A stretch of DNA of 64,000 nucleotides from Monomorium pharaonis (GCF_013373865.1 NC_050468.1:6572510-6636509), one strand, 5' to 3'. Positions 12,801 through 27,700 are shown, numbered from the stretch's first letter. A program made the numbers and translations. The notes: generated from the sequence alone by a model not told the origin.

Positions 12801-15800
12801 TTACATTAAGGGGAAAACACGAAGATACTAATAAGTTTTATATTCTGAATTAATGGCCTCCGCCTCACTAGTTTTCTCGTTCTCCTCGAGATATAGAATA
12901 ACGGATTATTCACTACTTGTCCGCTGATTTGTTCGCTACCATCTTGACACGGAACTTTTTTTTTTGACGTTATTCCAAAGTAATTACTGTATGTTTATTG
13001 TTTGCTGGAAGTTAACATAAGTAATTTGAAAAACGCATTAGGAGAAAGACATAAAGATACTGTGGTAGATTTGCTTTGTATTCTGAATTTAAGGGAATTA
13101 CCTATCGTTCAATTTTGAACCAGTTTATTACGAATTTACTACCTAGATTTACTATTTACGTGGTAGATTAGACCAAGTAACTAAATCTATGATTTCCTTT
13201 TTCTCAGGAAAATTATTAATATCAAAATGTTTCTGTAACATTTCATTCTGCTCAGCAGTTATATGTTTTAGCCTGTCCTACTGCCTGAAAGATTAAAAGA
13301 ACTGCTTTTATCCTCTAATATTGACATTTGACAGTATTAAACGCAAAATTTACGTAAATGGATAGATTATTAGATAAACAAATAGATAGACAAATAATAT
13401 AAAGAAGTAGAAATGTATGGCTTGTAAAATATAAATCGTTACAAAAGCATCACGATTAAAATAACACTTTTTAAAGTTTATAATAAGAAACAACAATTTA
13501 ATACATAACAATAAATTAAACAATAACCGAGGATCTGTTAATAAAAATTTTTCATATATAATTATATTTAATTATGTATAATTGTACATAATTTTATACG
13601 CTGTCTACTTCTGCATCATCAACAAACGTCGAAAATCTCTCAGTATGTGGCGGAACGATTTTTCAAATTAGTACTGTTTGTTTGACAAGAGCGATAAAGT
13701 TGGACATTCGCAACGATTATTAGACGCCGCAATCTTAAAATTGTAGACGCTAGTAAACAAAAAAATTAGTATTTTTATTAGCAAATTTGTTGACGAATCA
13801 AGACGCTTGTTTAAAAACAAATAAAAATCGCTCTGTATAAATAACGCTAAAAAGGTTTTACACGAAGTGACTTTCGAGGCTTGTTGTTAATGTCTTTTAT
13901 CAACAATTTGTTATTCTTTCAGAGTAAATTTCCGACAAAACTCGCTAGTAATAAACTATCTATTACTAATAACATTACGAAGTCACCAGCATTTTTTATG
14001 ATAAAACAATGAGTTGGTCATTTCATGCACGTGCAATATGTCAAATGATGCGCTACTATGTCCGTTGATTTGTTTACAACTGAACACGGTGCTTTCTTGA
14101 CGTTGAACCATTTTAAAGTAATTACCGTATGTTTATTATTTACTGGAAATAGTCTATTAACATAAGTAATTTGAAAAACGCATTTTTAATTTTTACAAGA
14201 ACGCTAATAAAAGTTTTCGTAGGATAAAGTGAAACGTTATATGAACCTAATGTCTACTTTGTTTTAAGACTTTTTTTCCTTTAATAAGCTATTTGTTTAA
14301 CATTTAACTTATCAGGAACTATAATTATTGAAAATAAAGCTAGAACTTTTAATAATTAATCCTCCTATTATATCTATTCATAGAATCCAAATATCTTAAA
14401 ATTATTGTTACAACATTATTCACTATTTATTGCTAAAACAATAAATAGTGAACAATGAAAAACCGCCCCTTCTTAACCACGTTTACTCTTTTATCATTTT
14501 ACCAACGAATTTGTCCGGAACTCCGTAACTATACTTAAACATCTTTAACTGTTGAGAAAATTTACGGGCGCAAAGTCGCAATTTGCAAATTGTTTTTTTC
14601 GCAAGGTCGCACCTACTTTGATTTACGTATGCTAGAGCAGGTTTTCGATAACGAGAAACTCTCACGGTGCCAGCTCAACGAAAAGGAAACACATTGATAA
14701 AGCAATGCCCATAGTTGCAACGTGCTCGTTATGTATATAGTGATCCAGAAATGTGTTCTGTATGTTACTTTTGACCGTGGATTTTTTTATAGTCTTTATA
14801 ACGATCGATTAATAATCAAATAATCGATTTTATAAAGAAAAATTTGATAGAAAGTTATTATTTATCGCAATTTTCTAATTACTGGTATTTTATATTTTGG
14901 TCAAGAAAAAGATGTGACTGTTCAAATAAGAATTATTTCAAGATTAAAAAGATATCTACATCTAAAAAACAAAGTTTAATTATGTGTTTTAAATTTTAAT
15001 TCGCCAAAAAACGTTATTTTTGAATGTGCTTAATAATTATTGTTTAATATGCGAATAAATTTAAAACAAAGTCAATTTTTAATTAACTTATACTCTAACA
15101 TTTGCAATAGAAAAGAAGGGATATCGCAGTGAAAGACACTCTGTATTGCATTTATCGTAGTTTACAGCGAAACGAATGTATCTAGGACGCGCGACGGCAC
15201 GTACTATACCGATACAACTTCTCACGTGCTGCTCGTGTGTTCGTTTAAAATCTGTTGTCAAATAGTACTTTTTTGTGTTGTTGCTTTAGGAAAGAAATAT
15301 ATTTTTCTCATAAAAATGATAGTATTACATGCGTAAGAAGCAAAATTGTAAAAAAATAGTTTGTGCTATTCAAATTAGAAACCCTTAATTATAATATACT
15401 GTAGTTATGTACATCTTACTTAATTAGACATAATTAGACATCTTACTTAATTAGACTTAATTAGACATCAAAATCGAAAGTTGTACGTAGTTTCAGGAAC
15501 TAGAAAAAATATACATAATTATATATGAGAAATATTATTGATTATTAAGATTATTCTGCTATGACCGTTATTGGTCTTTTTTTAATTTGTGTATATCTTT
15601 TTATATAATATATATATATATATATAATAAAATAAACAAAATTCAAGGACATATGCGAATATAACGCACAGTTACTTGATACGCAAATAAATTAAACGAT
15701 TAAAGTAAAAATTAATGTATTAAAAATTTTTACACGTTTCGGTCCATTTCAGGGTATCCTTAATAGTCAAAATCTTCATTAATGTAAATAACCATTATGA

Positions 15801-16139
15801 AAAAATCATTAATCCAACACGAGAAGAAAAGTTTCAATTCCACATATATTAATTACTGGTTGATTTTCTTCCTACCAGATTAATGATTATTTTTAACTAT
15901 CAATATTTTGTAGTCGTCAATTAGTGTCGTCGAATCGACTGAATATTTATTATATTTATATACAATACTATTAAAAGAAAATATGAGTACTTTATATTAT
16001 GCCTTTATTCATTATTTTTTTAATTCAACATACGCGCGATTTTTCGGCGTCCTTTCATCAATGCATTTCTGTATTTTTCCATTAACGATTCTTCTGGAAG
16101 ACAGGCTGTGCCAGTTTAAATCACAGTGTTTCTTTCCGC

Positions 16140-16211
<72 letters not shown>

Positions 16212-19200
16212 GTATTAAAATCTCACGATTGTCGACATTGGACGTTGCGTAATCCGCGAACTAATGCATCATGATGCACGAGCGCTGCCGCGCTTCATTC
16301 ATGCGATCGCTCACGAAGATACTCACCGTCATTCGATAATCGCCCACGATGAAACGCAGCGCGCATAATACATGTGCAGTTAGAAAAACTGACGTTTCCC
16401 TCGCTCACGTATCCCTTTCCGGTTGGTTCGGTGCATATGCATGCCATTAATTTGCCGTCGGTTATAGTTAGATAAACGCGAATACTGAGGGGCATCAAGG
16501 CGAAGGTGCGTGTATATATAATATATACATATATATTATATACAGGATTGAGTAAGTTAATATATTTTGTAACTAAATTAAATTAAAGTTAATAGATTGT
16601 AAAATTAAGTTAAAAGGTACATAAATAAAAAACTAACTCAGTTAAATTTACGTTAAGATTAATTTAATTCAAGTTAAAGTAAAATTTAATTTTGAAAAGT
16701 TTTATCTATATTAAATTAGAAAGCCATATAATTTATTTAAATCAGATTACCAATATAATTACAATATTAATCATCAAATATATTTAAGATTTTAATTGTA
16801 AATTAAGTTATAATATTAATTATTATATGTGTGTGTGAAATAACAAAAAAATATTGTTTTTATGCAGGAATGTATTTTTATTTTATAATTTTTTTCTTTT
16901 GCCCAGATAAAATTTTTAATTCAAGAAAAAGGTTAATATGTTAAGATTTATACGTTTCAAAAGTGACTAGTTAAAGTTAAAAATTAAATCATTTAAAATT
17001 AATTAAATTAAATTAAAAGTTATTAACGTTTTAACTTTATTATTAACTTTCAACTTTTTAACTAGTTACTATCTAACCCTGATTATATACCGCGTGTCAG
17101 AAACGCTTGACTCACTTTTGATTTCCGGTACGGTCCACTTCGATGTCCAGCGGCCCTAAACGCGTTGCGTGTCTTGTCGCGTGTCTGCTCTATGCATTAT
17201 TTAGCGATAACAGGCCTCGGAAAATCTTTATTAAATCAATAGAATAATTGAACGTTTAGATATACAGAGAAAAATTATTTTATTAATGTATAAGAAAATT
17301 TTTACAGAAAGGAAATTCTATCATTATTTACCGTAGAAATGTATTTTAAATATTTAATTAAACCTTTTTTACATTAATTAAACTGAAATATTTGAAATTA
17401 ATTTTAATATTTACTTATATTACTTCAAAATTATAGAGAATTAATAAACAGTATTTTCAAGATATGAATATAACATTAAAATATATACGAGCAAATATAA
17501 TTGAGAAACACAAGCATTTTTTGGTTATTTCCTCTAAATGAAATGCATCATTAACACGCTGACGACTTTGAGAAATAGTGAACCTGTTTGACGAGTGCAG
17601 TTGCCAGTTTGTTAACGCACGGTAAACGTGACTGTATCGCTGCAACTGGGCAGGCGACATCATTAGAAGAAAGACAATCCTGACCTGCATAACGTTTAGC
17701 ACGTTGTCGAACCGCAAGATGAAACTAGTCGTAAATTATTGAAATCTATGCGTTAAATATGTAAGTTATATACATTTTCTCTGGGAAGATTAATTTTGTC
17801 TTACATGTTAAATAATAAAATAGGTTTTACAAATTAAATAATAAAATAGGCTTGTTTCATTTCGATAGTTGTAAATTCACAATTATTAACTGACAATATG
17901 TATACTTTTTTAAATAAAAAATTTGTAAAAGAGAAAAAAAAGTTTAACATTGGTTTCGCCCGAATTGGTTTGGCAACAAGTGCGGTTGAACCTTCTTTTC
18001 GGGACGTACTGTCTTCATAAAGTGTCGAAAGATCTGAGCGTGTTGTGGGTGCGAGTGTCGTTCTCTCGCTCTTTCCTCCCACCGTCATTTGTCTTAATGA
18101 TTGTCCATGATATCTGCATTACGGGGCACATTACGGGAGGAGGGGGGGGGGGGAGGAATGTTACGTAAGAGAGGCGAGTGTATTAGATCCGTACGCGGAT
18201 CGCGGTCGGGACGTCTCCGTTGCCACTATCTTCCATTCGCATTACTTCCAAGGCTACGCGGTAACGGTTCAGGCCTGATCCGTGCACGTTGGAAAGCGTG
18301 ATGGAAATATGCGCTCGTGAAAATGCAACTCCAGGTTGAGAGACACGAGAAGAAATTCTTACTGCGGGCTACAGGGTACGTAAACGTCTTCGCGGCTAAG
18401 TACAAAAATTACACGTAATCGGTAGAGAGAATGTAAGGAGAAGACACGTAATCGGTAGAGAGAATGTAAGGAGAAATAATAATAGTCACAACGTGAAATA
18501 TGTACAACATAACACGCTTTCCTATGGACGGATCGAGGAGAGCTGTTGAGACTGATCGGTCCATTGAAATCCATTAAACTGCTGAGTTTCTGAATTATGT
18601 ATCTGGATTAATGCGCGGCGACTCGTGCATGCAGAAATCCGCTCGCGGTTTTCGCGAAGTGTGCATAATACGCATGCAGCGTGCATAGATTCGTTCTGTT
18701 CTCTCCGTTTGACTGGCTAGGAGAGAGAGATTATGATTTTCGAACGGCGTTGCGTTGCGTGAATTAATAGAAGTTGCGAATACGAGAGTCAAATCGATTT
18801 TCCGGACTGAAGAACGACGTAACCGCATCGCGCACGTGATGATCGAGAAGAAAAAAAATGCACGCGTGCCACAAACCTACGCGGAAGTACCGGCGACGTT
18901 TTACCATCGTATTATTGATGGTGAAGGTTCTTTTCTTCTAGTGACAGTGAGGCATAAAATGACCACAAGTTGGATCTGATTATTGGAGCTTTTCTCCCCT
19001 TTTGCATTATTATCTGTTTTTCGTGTAGAATACAAAATCCTACAAGCATTAAAAAGAAGCAATTGTATTAAAATTCATATTACAAATAAATTAGAATAGC
19101 TTTATTCATTTAAAAAATGATTACTATATACAAATTGAAAAGCAACTTTGTTCTTAATTCCAGCTTAATCTGGAATTTCGAAAGGAGTGTTAAATAACTA

Positions 19201-22075
19201 ATTAGTGATTGAATTGTAAGATTTAAAAGTGAATGAAAATCACGATCTGACATAAAAACCGTGAAAATCCCAAGACGATGCCTTTTGCCGTCAATTACAT
19301 AAATAGTCGCCAGCCAGGTAATTTTATCGTTGGAGAATCTTCTCGGAAATGGATATGAATTCTCCCGTAGCGTTAGGTGTATAATTTAATCGCTATCATT
19401 AATCGCTTTTGTTTAATGAGATTTTCATACGCTGCAGGCACACGATAATTTTTCTTTATTTTGACGAACGCTCGTGCGCGAAAACACATCGTTCGTGATA
19501 TCGCGAAGAGATCAACGTACGAATAAAAAAGAAAACGTGACCCCTACAATAATAATTCGTCTTTAATGCCGGGATTGAGACGAACGATTATTCGTCGTGA
19601 TCGCGGGCTGTCAATATTGCTAGGCGCGATTAATAACAATACGCGATTCGAAATAGAGCAACCGTGTAGATACGCCGTGAGAATCACCGGAGATCTCGCT
19701 ATCTCATATCTTTTCAACGTCTCCTTCCACCTGAAAAGAAACGTGCGTATATCTGTCTTCGCGCAAATGTCGATTGGTACCACGCTCGCCGCGGCTGCCG
19801 ACCGACAGTGGCCGTGGCTTCGGCCGGGCCCAGAAATCCAGCAAACGTGTTCTCAGGAATGCTGTCTCCCGGGGTGGAGGACATTTGCTGTCGAGCGTAC
19901 ACCGAGCGTTTAGCGACGTCAGGAGATTTATTTCGCGAATTTTCGCCGGCGCGGTATATCGGCCGTTGCGTCGCGACCAGCTCTACTCGCAGATTCTTAG
20001 GGTAGATTACGTTCGTCTGGTGCGTCAGCTAAATTTAGCATCGATTTTTATTCGTCGTATGTCACCGCAAAATACACGCGATAATAACTTTTATTCTTAC
20101 GACATCTATTATTTACCCTGATAACATTTAGATCTTTAGATCTAAGATCTATTGTATTTGTTGTGTCAAAATCAAATTTTGCATAATTTTTCTTTGATAA
20201 ATTTTATATAAAGTATATATTTAAATATTTTAAATTTCAATTATTATCCTGATAAGAAGGACAAAATTAGCTAATCAAATGCCACGCAATATACGAGCAA
20301 AATCGATTTTCTTTCTTTTAAAACTTTTTCAACCTAGTACCTAGACATTGAATATTCTTGTGTGAAAATATTATACGAAAGTAAGTTTCGACGGCGTAGT
20401 TAATCTCGAATCTTTTCATTGACTGAAGTACCGTATCGCGCACGACTTTTACAGCACATAAATCTTTCAAATTGTGATCTCACTAAAGATTATCACTTTG
20501 ACTAACGCGAAAATGCGATAAAATGTTTCAAATTTTTTCTTTCTTTATCATGCCGACGAGAAGAGCCAGACGTATGTTACAGTAAATTCTTTCATTAATA
20601 AAACAGAATTCTGTGGATAACAAATTTGTTTAAAAAGTCGAACGTATGTTATCGACATTATTAAATATCCAATTATATAGATTAATGTTAGGAAAAATAT
20701 ATTTTTTGTATAAATCAGTTTTAATGTATAATAATTTGGATAATGTAGAAGAGAAAATAATATTATAGCATTTGTAGAATTATGGTCATTCGTAATATTT
20801 TTGTTATTAGGTGAGGAATTCTAATAATTACTTATGGAATCATTTGTTTAATAATTTACAGTAATAATATAATAACGCTAATAAACACTAAAGATTGTTC
20901 TAAATAAAATTAATTTTTAAATATCTATTTTAAAATATTTTAGTGGAGAAACTACATTGCTTCTGTTTCTCTTCGATTTATTATGCAATCGCGTTACATG
21001 AGTAACATCCCAAGTATTAAATATTTTATTAAATATTAATTTTAAATTTGGAATTCATTGAACGACATATTGGCAAATAGAAATGTGTGTTAAGTTAAAT
21101 TTGTAATTTAAAATATTAATTATTAAAAACCTATTACATAAATGAAAGGAAAGGCATCTTCTCCTTCTAATTTTAAATGTCAAATATGTCGCTCTTACAT
21201 TGTTATACGGAAAAAACAGTTTTACTGAAGTATCTAAAAATTAGGTAAATACAGATCCAAAAATAATTTTGTTGCACTATCACAATAATTAAATAGGGCA
21301 CTAAAATAGTTACTAAAATGTTAAAACTTTTGCAGCATTGTCATTATACTTAAACGTCACGTTGTTCGTATCAATAATTGTTTTGATAGTCTAACAAAAT
21401 TATTTTCAGATATTTATACGTTTAATTAAATTTTTATAAATTTATATTGGCAAAACCATTTTTTCTCATATGAAAAACTGCAACAAAGTAATTCAAGTTT
21501 GTGTTAAATAAGAAAGATATGATTATTACTCTTTCCAATCGCTGATTTATTACGAAGAGTATAAAATGTGAATTAAGTTATACGTCACTCGATGATTGTT
21601 CGTCTAATCGTGACAGAGCGATGAATGAACACGGCTTGAACACGCGGCACCGTTCAATGGCAGTGTACATCGGTGGAAGTTTGCTAATTGCGCAACCCGT
21701 TTCCGCGTGGCTCGCATTGCGCGGACACTGAATAAGTATGTGGATGGTACAATCGCGATGATAATTAATCGCGGTCGTCATTAATCCCCATCCGAGCGAG
21801 CGCGCTCTTCCTCTTTGCGAATAGCGGCGCAAAAGTCTGCCGGAAAATCATACGTTCTAAGCGGCAGCCGATCATCATTGTTCATTCGCGTTTCCCGCTC
21901 TTTTGTTCGCCTGACTCTTGACTTGTGCCACATTACGTGCATCGTACAAAATTATGTTTGACGTAAAATATAACCGCGCGGATTACTGTGACAGTATACA
22001 TAGGTGACATTGTCATTTTAGTTTAAATAAAATTTGAATAATTTCACATTTTGATGGAGACAGAAAGAGAGAGAC

Positions 22076-22125
<50 letters not shown>

Positions 22126-24001
22126 CACAAGTAGAAATGCTACGCGTTGACTGTAACAAACATACACGTCTGTATTATTCATCTAAAATTGATTAAAATT
22201 GCACAGATTTTCCTGACAGCGGAAAAGCGAGTGAATTCCTCCATTATCCCTGAAACGTATTATTAGATGATTCGCTCGGCGGTTGCAATTTTGTATTCTC
22301 AGAATCAGACCAATTACCGCGCGCACTTGCTTTATTTCTAATACTCATTTGCATCTAATTACGCTGCAAACGCGTGTTGTGTTTAATAAGTTAAAAATAA
22401 GTTGATAAAACACAAGCGAACAAAAGTTGACAAAACCCAATGATTATAATTTAACTAATTTCTTAAAGGAATATACGGATATTCATAAAATTCTTAATTG
22501 TTTTCCAGGTATGGTGAAAAGCAACGACGGTCGGATAGCCAAGAATTGAGCGGCATCCAATTGCTCTCTGCTACGGCTTACCAGCTGAAGAAACCTTACC
22601 AACAATTGCTGATACCCATCACGATATGGATCGGCATGGAGCAGGCTTTCATCGGCGCCGATTTCACGCAGGTGAGCTCTTTAAATGCAAACGAATTTTA
22701 AATAGCTCCTGTTCCACATTTCAAAATCTGTTGACGTCAGCAATATTGGAAACTTAATCATAGTGAACTTAATCATATGTCTCTAGTGAGAAACAGTTTC
22801 TAAATGAAATTTGATATCTCTCTGTGTTGAGAAGATAAATATTATCTATACGTGATATATGCAATATTATGCAATATTATATGTAGGTATTTAAAATAAT
22901 CGATATAATGTTTAAAATAATAAAAATTTAATTTAATAATTTTTTTAAATATATATGTACGCTTATAATTTTTACGACAAAAATTGAGGAAAATAAGAAA
23001 AAAATTATTTGTATTAACGAAAAATATTGAGTTTCTTACTCTTTCCCAATGATTTGAAACGCAAATTATTTGCATAATAAAACATATAAACAAATTTATC
23101 ATAATAGATGAATTTAATACATTAAAACACACGATACTTTCTAATATCAGTCTCAATCGTTCGCCGACATATAAATCTATGCTGGTTTTCCCTTTCGCGC
23201 ACACTGTAAGCTGCAGCCGACACGCTGATAAAACAATGGCATTCCGTTTTGCAATCTACACGGCATCGTGTATCGACCTTTTATTGCGAATCCCCGAGTC
23301 CACGAGGCATTGATAAGGAAACGGCCGTCCTTGGCTTCGTACCAGGATCTGACATTAACGAAGCACAATGACGTCAGATTGGAGTCCGTAATTATAATTC
23401 GAACTCAAACCGTCGTCGAGCGGCGAAGAAAAAAAAAGAAAGAAACGTACAAAAAAAAACAGAGTTCCGTAATTCTCCGTTTGTAGCGTTCCTTTCTTAT
23501 TCCTGGACACGTAGAGCCGATTGTATTTATGGCGTTACGAGACCGCGCTCCGAAGATTTATCGACACTGCTCCCCGATAACATAAACCGTCGCAGACATA
23601 ATTATTTGTCATGACGAATGACAGTCTCTGGCAACGGTAAAATCTCAACCACTGGTGAAATATTTCATTATGAAATATAACGACAGACGTGTCGCTACAA
23701 AAGCTGCTAGTAGTTCGTGCAGGAACATGAAAAGAACATCCGTTGCAACGTCAGAGCTAGAATAATGATTCAAGTGCGTCATACATTACTTATTGTCACT
23801 ACAGTGCAGATTTGTCAATCGGTCCTTGAAGTATCCTTTAATAAAGGAACTTAAGTTGGTGCCTATCCATTTTTTAATTTAATATTATGTAATCATCTCT
23901 CCACTTCTAAATCAATTGTTCGAGAAAAATTGTTCTTTTTGAGAATCACATCCCGATCGGACCCCGAGAATCTGCGGATAACCTACTTCCCGAGGCTACA
24001 A

Positions 24002-24054
<53 letters not shown>

Positions 24055-24728
24055 ATAATGGAAGTCTCTGGTCGGTCGTCGAGCTCCGTAACTGGTCGGT
24101 CTCCTCGTAGATTTTCTCTTTTTGCAGGCTCTTTAACTGGCGCCGGAGTCTGTCATCCTGTCTCGAACTACCGCGACAGTCGCGACAATCTTCGTTATCT
24201 TTGCCGATAACAGGAATCCTCACTCGTGATGGAAGCTGGTGTAGACACTTTTCTTTTCTTCGGCACGAAAATTGCCAGTCAAGATCGTGAAGCCGACGAC
24301 ATGCCGATACATGTCATATCCTTCCCACATTTTTTTTAATCCCCTATAATAGTCGCCTCCAAGAGATTTACTACTCCGGCTCCACTTTCTATGAAATTAG
24401 TGTCAACTTCCGTTCGATATATATATAGATTCTAAATTGGATCTCGCGCTTGTATATTTGACGCATATAATTTATCATGTTAGGCCTATTTGCATTTTTA
24501 TATGTACAATCTATTTAAAAATCTTTATTTATAAATATTATAGTAAAATAACGAGGATTGTGTCTACTACATGTTTATAACATGTACAAAGCAGTAATTT
24601 TTTTATTAATAAAATTTACAATTTGAGCGCTATTGATATTAATGATAAAATAATTTAACATTTAATCGTTGAACTTTGTCGCATTATTTTATTTGCAAAG
24701 CGCAAAATAACAGTATCACGATAGAGTG

Positions 24729-24785
<57 letters not shown>

Positions 24786-27700
24786 GCGCGCGCATATTTT
24801 TAAACATTTTTCATAACATTTTTCTTTTCTATAACAGACCTTTCGCTCGATTTCTTTTCGTGTGCTGTGACTTGGATAGCGAGTCGCAATCAACAAAACG
24901 CAATGAAAGATCGATCTGGATCAGCTGGACACGCGCCAGATGTGGAACGCCGGTTTCTCGATGCGTGACGGCCACACGAGGACGCATGATCGTCCTCCGG
25001 AAACACGTGTTGCCGATTAGAGATACAGGAGTTGGGAGAACTAAGCTTACGTTACACTGTAAAAAATTTGTGTAAAATTGCAGCTATGGATAATTTTGAG
25101 AACCACTATAATAGGTGTAAACTTTCGCATGCTTATAATTTTGTATATAAATGTTCCAATAATTCGTTAATTTGTTTTTTATACTTGTGTGTATACACTG
25201 TAAATAAATTTATTACAAATTAAATTATTTTTACGTATGTTTACTGAAAAATTATAACACGCCAAAGTTTATACCTATTAGAGTGGGTTCCAAAATCACT
25301 CACTATAATAGATGTAATTTTACACAATTTTTTTACAGTGTAACTTTTTCAACGATGATGAATTTAATGAAAAGAGACTTACGTACAAAGTGTATGATTA
25401 AAAATTATGATATAATTGGACACATGAAGTCTGTTATGTGTCATACATATTTTACAACTTATATTAAGAAATGTATATATCATGTGTTTACGTAATTGAA
25501 AAATTTTTTGTGTTATAGAAATATTTTTTGTGCCTAAAAAATTATATATATTATGGAATGCATATCTATTTATATCTTTTATTAAACATGAAAAGATTAA
25601 AATATATCAGGACTAGACGTTGCGCGTGCGGGCATTAAAATCCCGGAGCTTTGAATTATATACAATAGATCTTCATAAAATGAAAATATTAAAAATAACC
25701 TAAATTGTGATAAAATTTTTTTCTATTTAAACAGAAAGAATTGAAAACATAAAGCAGTACACATCAAGATATAATTAACTAAAAATAATAATGAAAATGA
25801 ATTAAAACGTTGCAAAAAAAAAATGAGTAAATGTGTCACACGATAATTATATGAGATAGATTTAGAAAGTAAATATACTTTAATTAAGATGTATGTTTGC
25901 CATGAAAGTGACAAGAGAAGACCAAAAAATTAAACAAAGAAAGGATATAAATAGATGCATAAAAAAAAGAGGCATTTGTATCTGACATGCGAGCAAAGGC
26001 ACCATTAAACAAGAAGATATTTAAAAACAGGATGTAGCGCAATACTTGTTCACGCGTAGCATAGGGAATGCAATTAAAAGCCTCTCTAAAAAATTGTCGG
26101 TGAAAGAAGGAAAGAAAGAATAAGTCGATAATCACTAACCGCGCGCAAATTAATCACTCGCAATTGGAAAGATGGATTTGCGTAATTTGCACGCTGTCTA
26201 CCCGGTAATCGATCCGCCCAACGCGATATTCTATATTTGTACCTTTCCTCGGACGTTGCAAATACGGCATCCCGCGATTGTGGGTAAAACCACGCCTCGG
26301 AACGGCGCCAAGCAGCTTGATTTTTTGCGATGATGATTAAGCTACTCCGGACGCTACCGAGTTCCATCTGTTTCTTTACAATTATAATTTTTTTAATAAT
26401 AATCAGAGAATACTTGGTATCTTCTAAATGAGGATTGTAAGTAAACATGTATCTGCGGACAATCCTGTTATGACACTTAAAAAATTAATATTTATGACAA
26501 AGCAAGTTATTTTAGGCTGTTGGATATTCTTTTCTAAAATAAAATGCACTAAATATAAAAATATATCGTGTTTTTCGTGAATTTCTTTCACGTAAATCTT
26601 ACATGAGGGCTTTGATACATTATGCAGAACTGTCAGATATATGCTCATTAACAGTCTACATGGAAATTACAAAAAGTACTTGAGTCTCACGTAAGGGACT
26701 GGAATTAATCGAGGAAGGTCGTGCATCGGGTGAACCTCCTCATTATTGAGCGACCCTGCATTATGACAAGAACAGCCTCCGGTTCGCGAATCGCGACTCG
26801 CTTGAAATTGGTTCGCAGACAGGTCATACGACGTCTTCGACTCGGAGAACTGGATAATTGGGCAATTAAACTCTCGTCGAGGGAAAATGAGACGAGAAGA
26901 GAGAGAGAGAGAGAGAGAGAGATAGGAAGAAAAAAATGAAGAGAACGTGATGGTTGTAGGCTCTGCTGAGTCAGCTGGTACTGGACCTGTTATAAATAGC
27001 CCTGCAAGCTTATTCTTGCATCGATCCGGCGATACCACTTCCATATCTGGAATCTCGTGTACCAGTATTTCTTCACGTCACACATGCGCCGATGCGTGCA
27101 CGCGTATGCGTGCACGTGTCGTGGCCGCCGCTCGCTCCGATCCGATCTCGTGAACGCCTCGGGGCACATAAGCCCATTCAAACGTTTGCGAATGTCGGCG
27201 AAGAGTCGCACACAAGTATTGAAAGAATGCGATGATACGATATACATTTCGAGTTCAATGAAACTGCTGCTCGACTTGAAAAAAAAAACTTGTTAATCAT
27301 TGGTTGACAGGATTTGATAAGGAGAATTTTTAAATTAATTGTAAACTCTCCTGATCTTCTCGTCGATTTTATATTAAATATTGCTAAAAGTTTTGCTTAA
27401 AAATTTATGATTACATAAGTAACAAAAAAAATTATTTTAGAAGTGACTTGCCGATTTATCAACTCTACATTTATTTCAGAATAGTCAAATTTATTTGCTA
27501 TTGCAATTTTTAATTTTTTTCTTCTAAAATGCTCTACTTATTTATCAAATTGTTTTAATGAGATAGTTTTTCATCCTAAGAATCTTGTATGATATAATAT
27601 GTCATGTATTATGAAGAAGAAAATACATAATAATATTGACGAAAAAACATAATTTTGAAAAAATAAGATTACATTAATTATTCTATGATTGAGTTCTTAC

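Larger units (their letters stand above)
8112..22508 (+). other. Intron 2 of the UNC93-like gene (14.4 kb)
   Basis: No exon or nested gene supported. Contents: microsatellites at 9769-9844, 16147-16207 and 22066-22122; diverged direct repeats near 12757-14200; a short perfect hairpin at 14419-14452; tandem duplications at 15411-15464 and 18411-18475; an hAT-type element at 16543-17081; a G-run at 18135-18157; and a TIR element at 21205-21470. CpG-rich patches at about 18140-18900, 19440-20060 and 21580-21900 have open frames on both strands without recognisable domains. Confidence 0.8.

Noticed and set aside
17269..17782. Possible further inverted-repeat element (CAGAGAAAAATT-like end near 17269 and TTTTCTCTGGG-like end near 17780)
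   Set aside because: Only about 12 bases pair and inner sequence does not. Too weak to call.
19544..20121. Cluster of overlapping open frames on both strands in intron 2
   Set aside because: Typical of a CpG-rich patch. No frame shows conserved motifs or usable splice sites with neighbours.
22842..23204. 120-codon open frame on minus, rich in Ile/Asn/Phe/Tyr
   Set aside because: Composition is simply translated A/T-rich intron sequence. No domain, splice logic or conserved motif.
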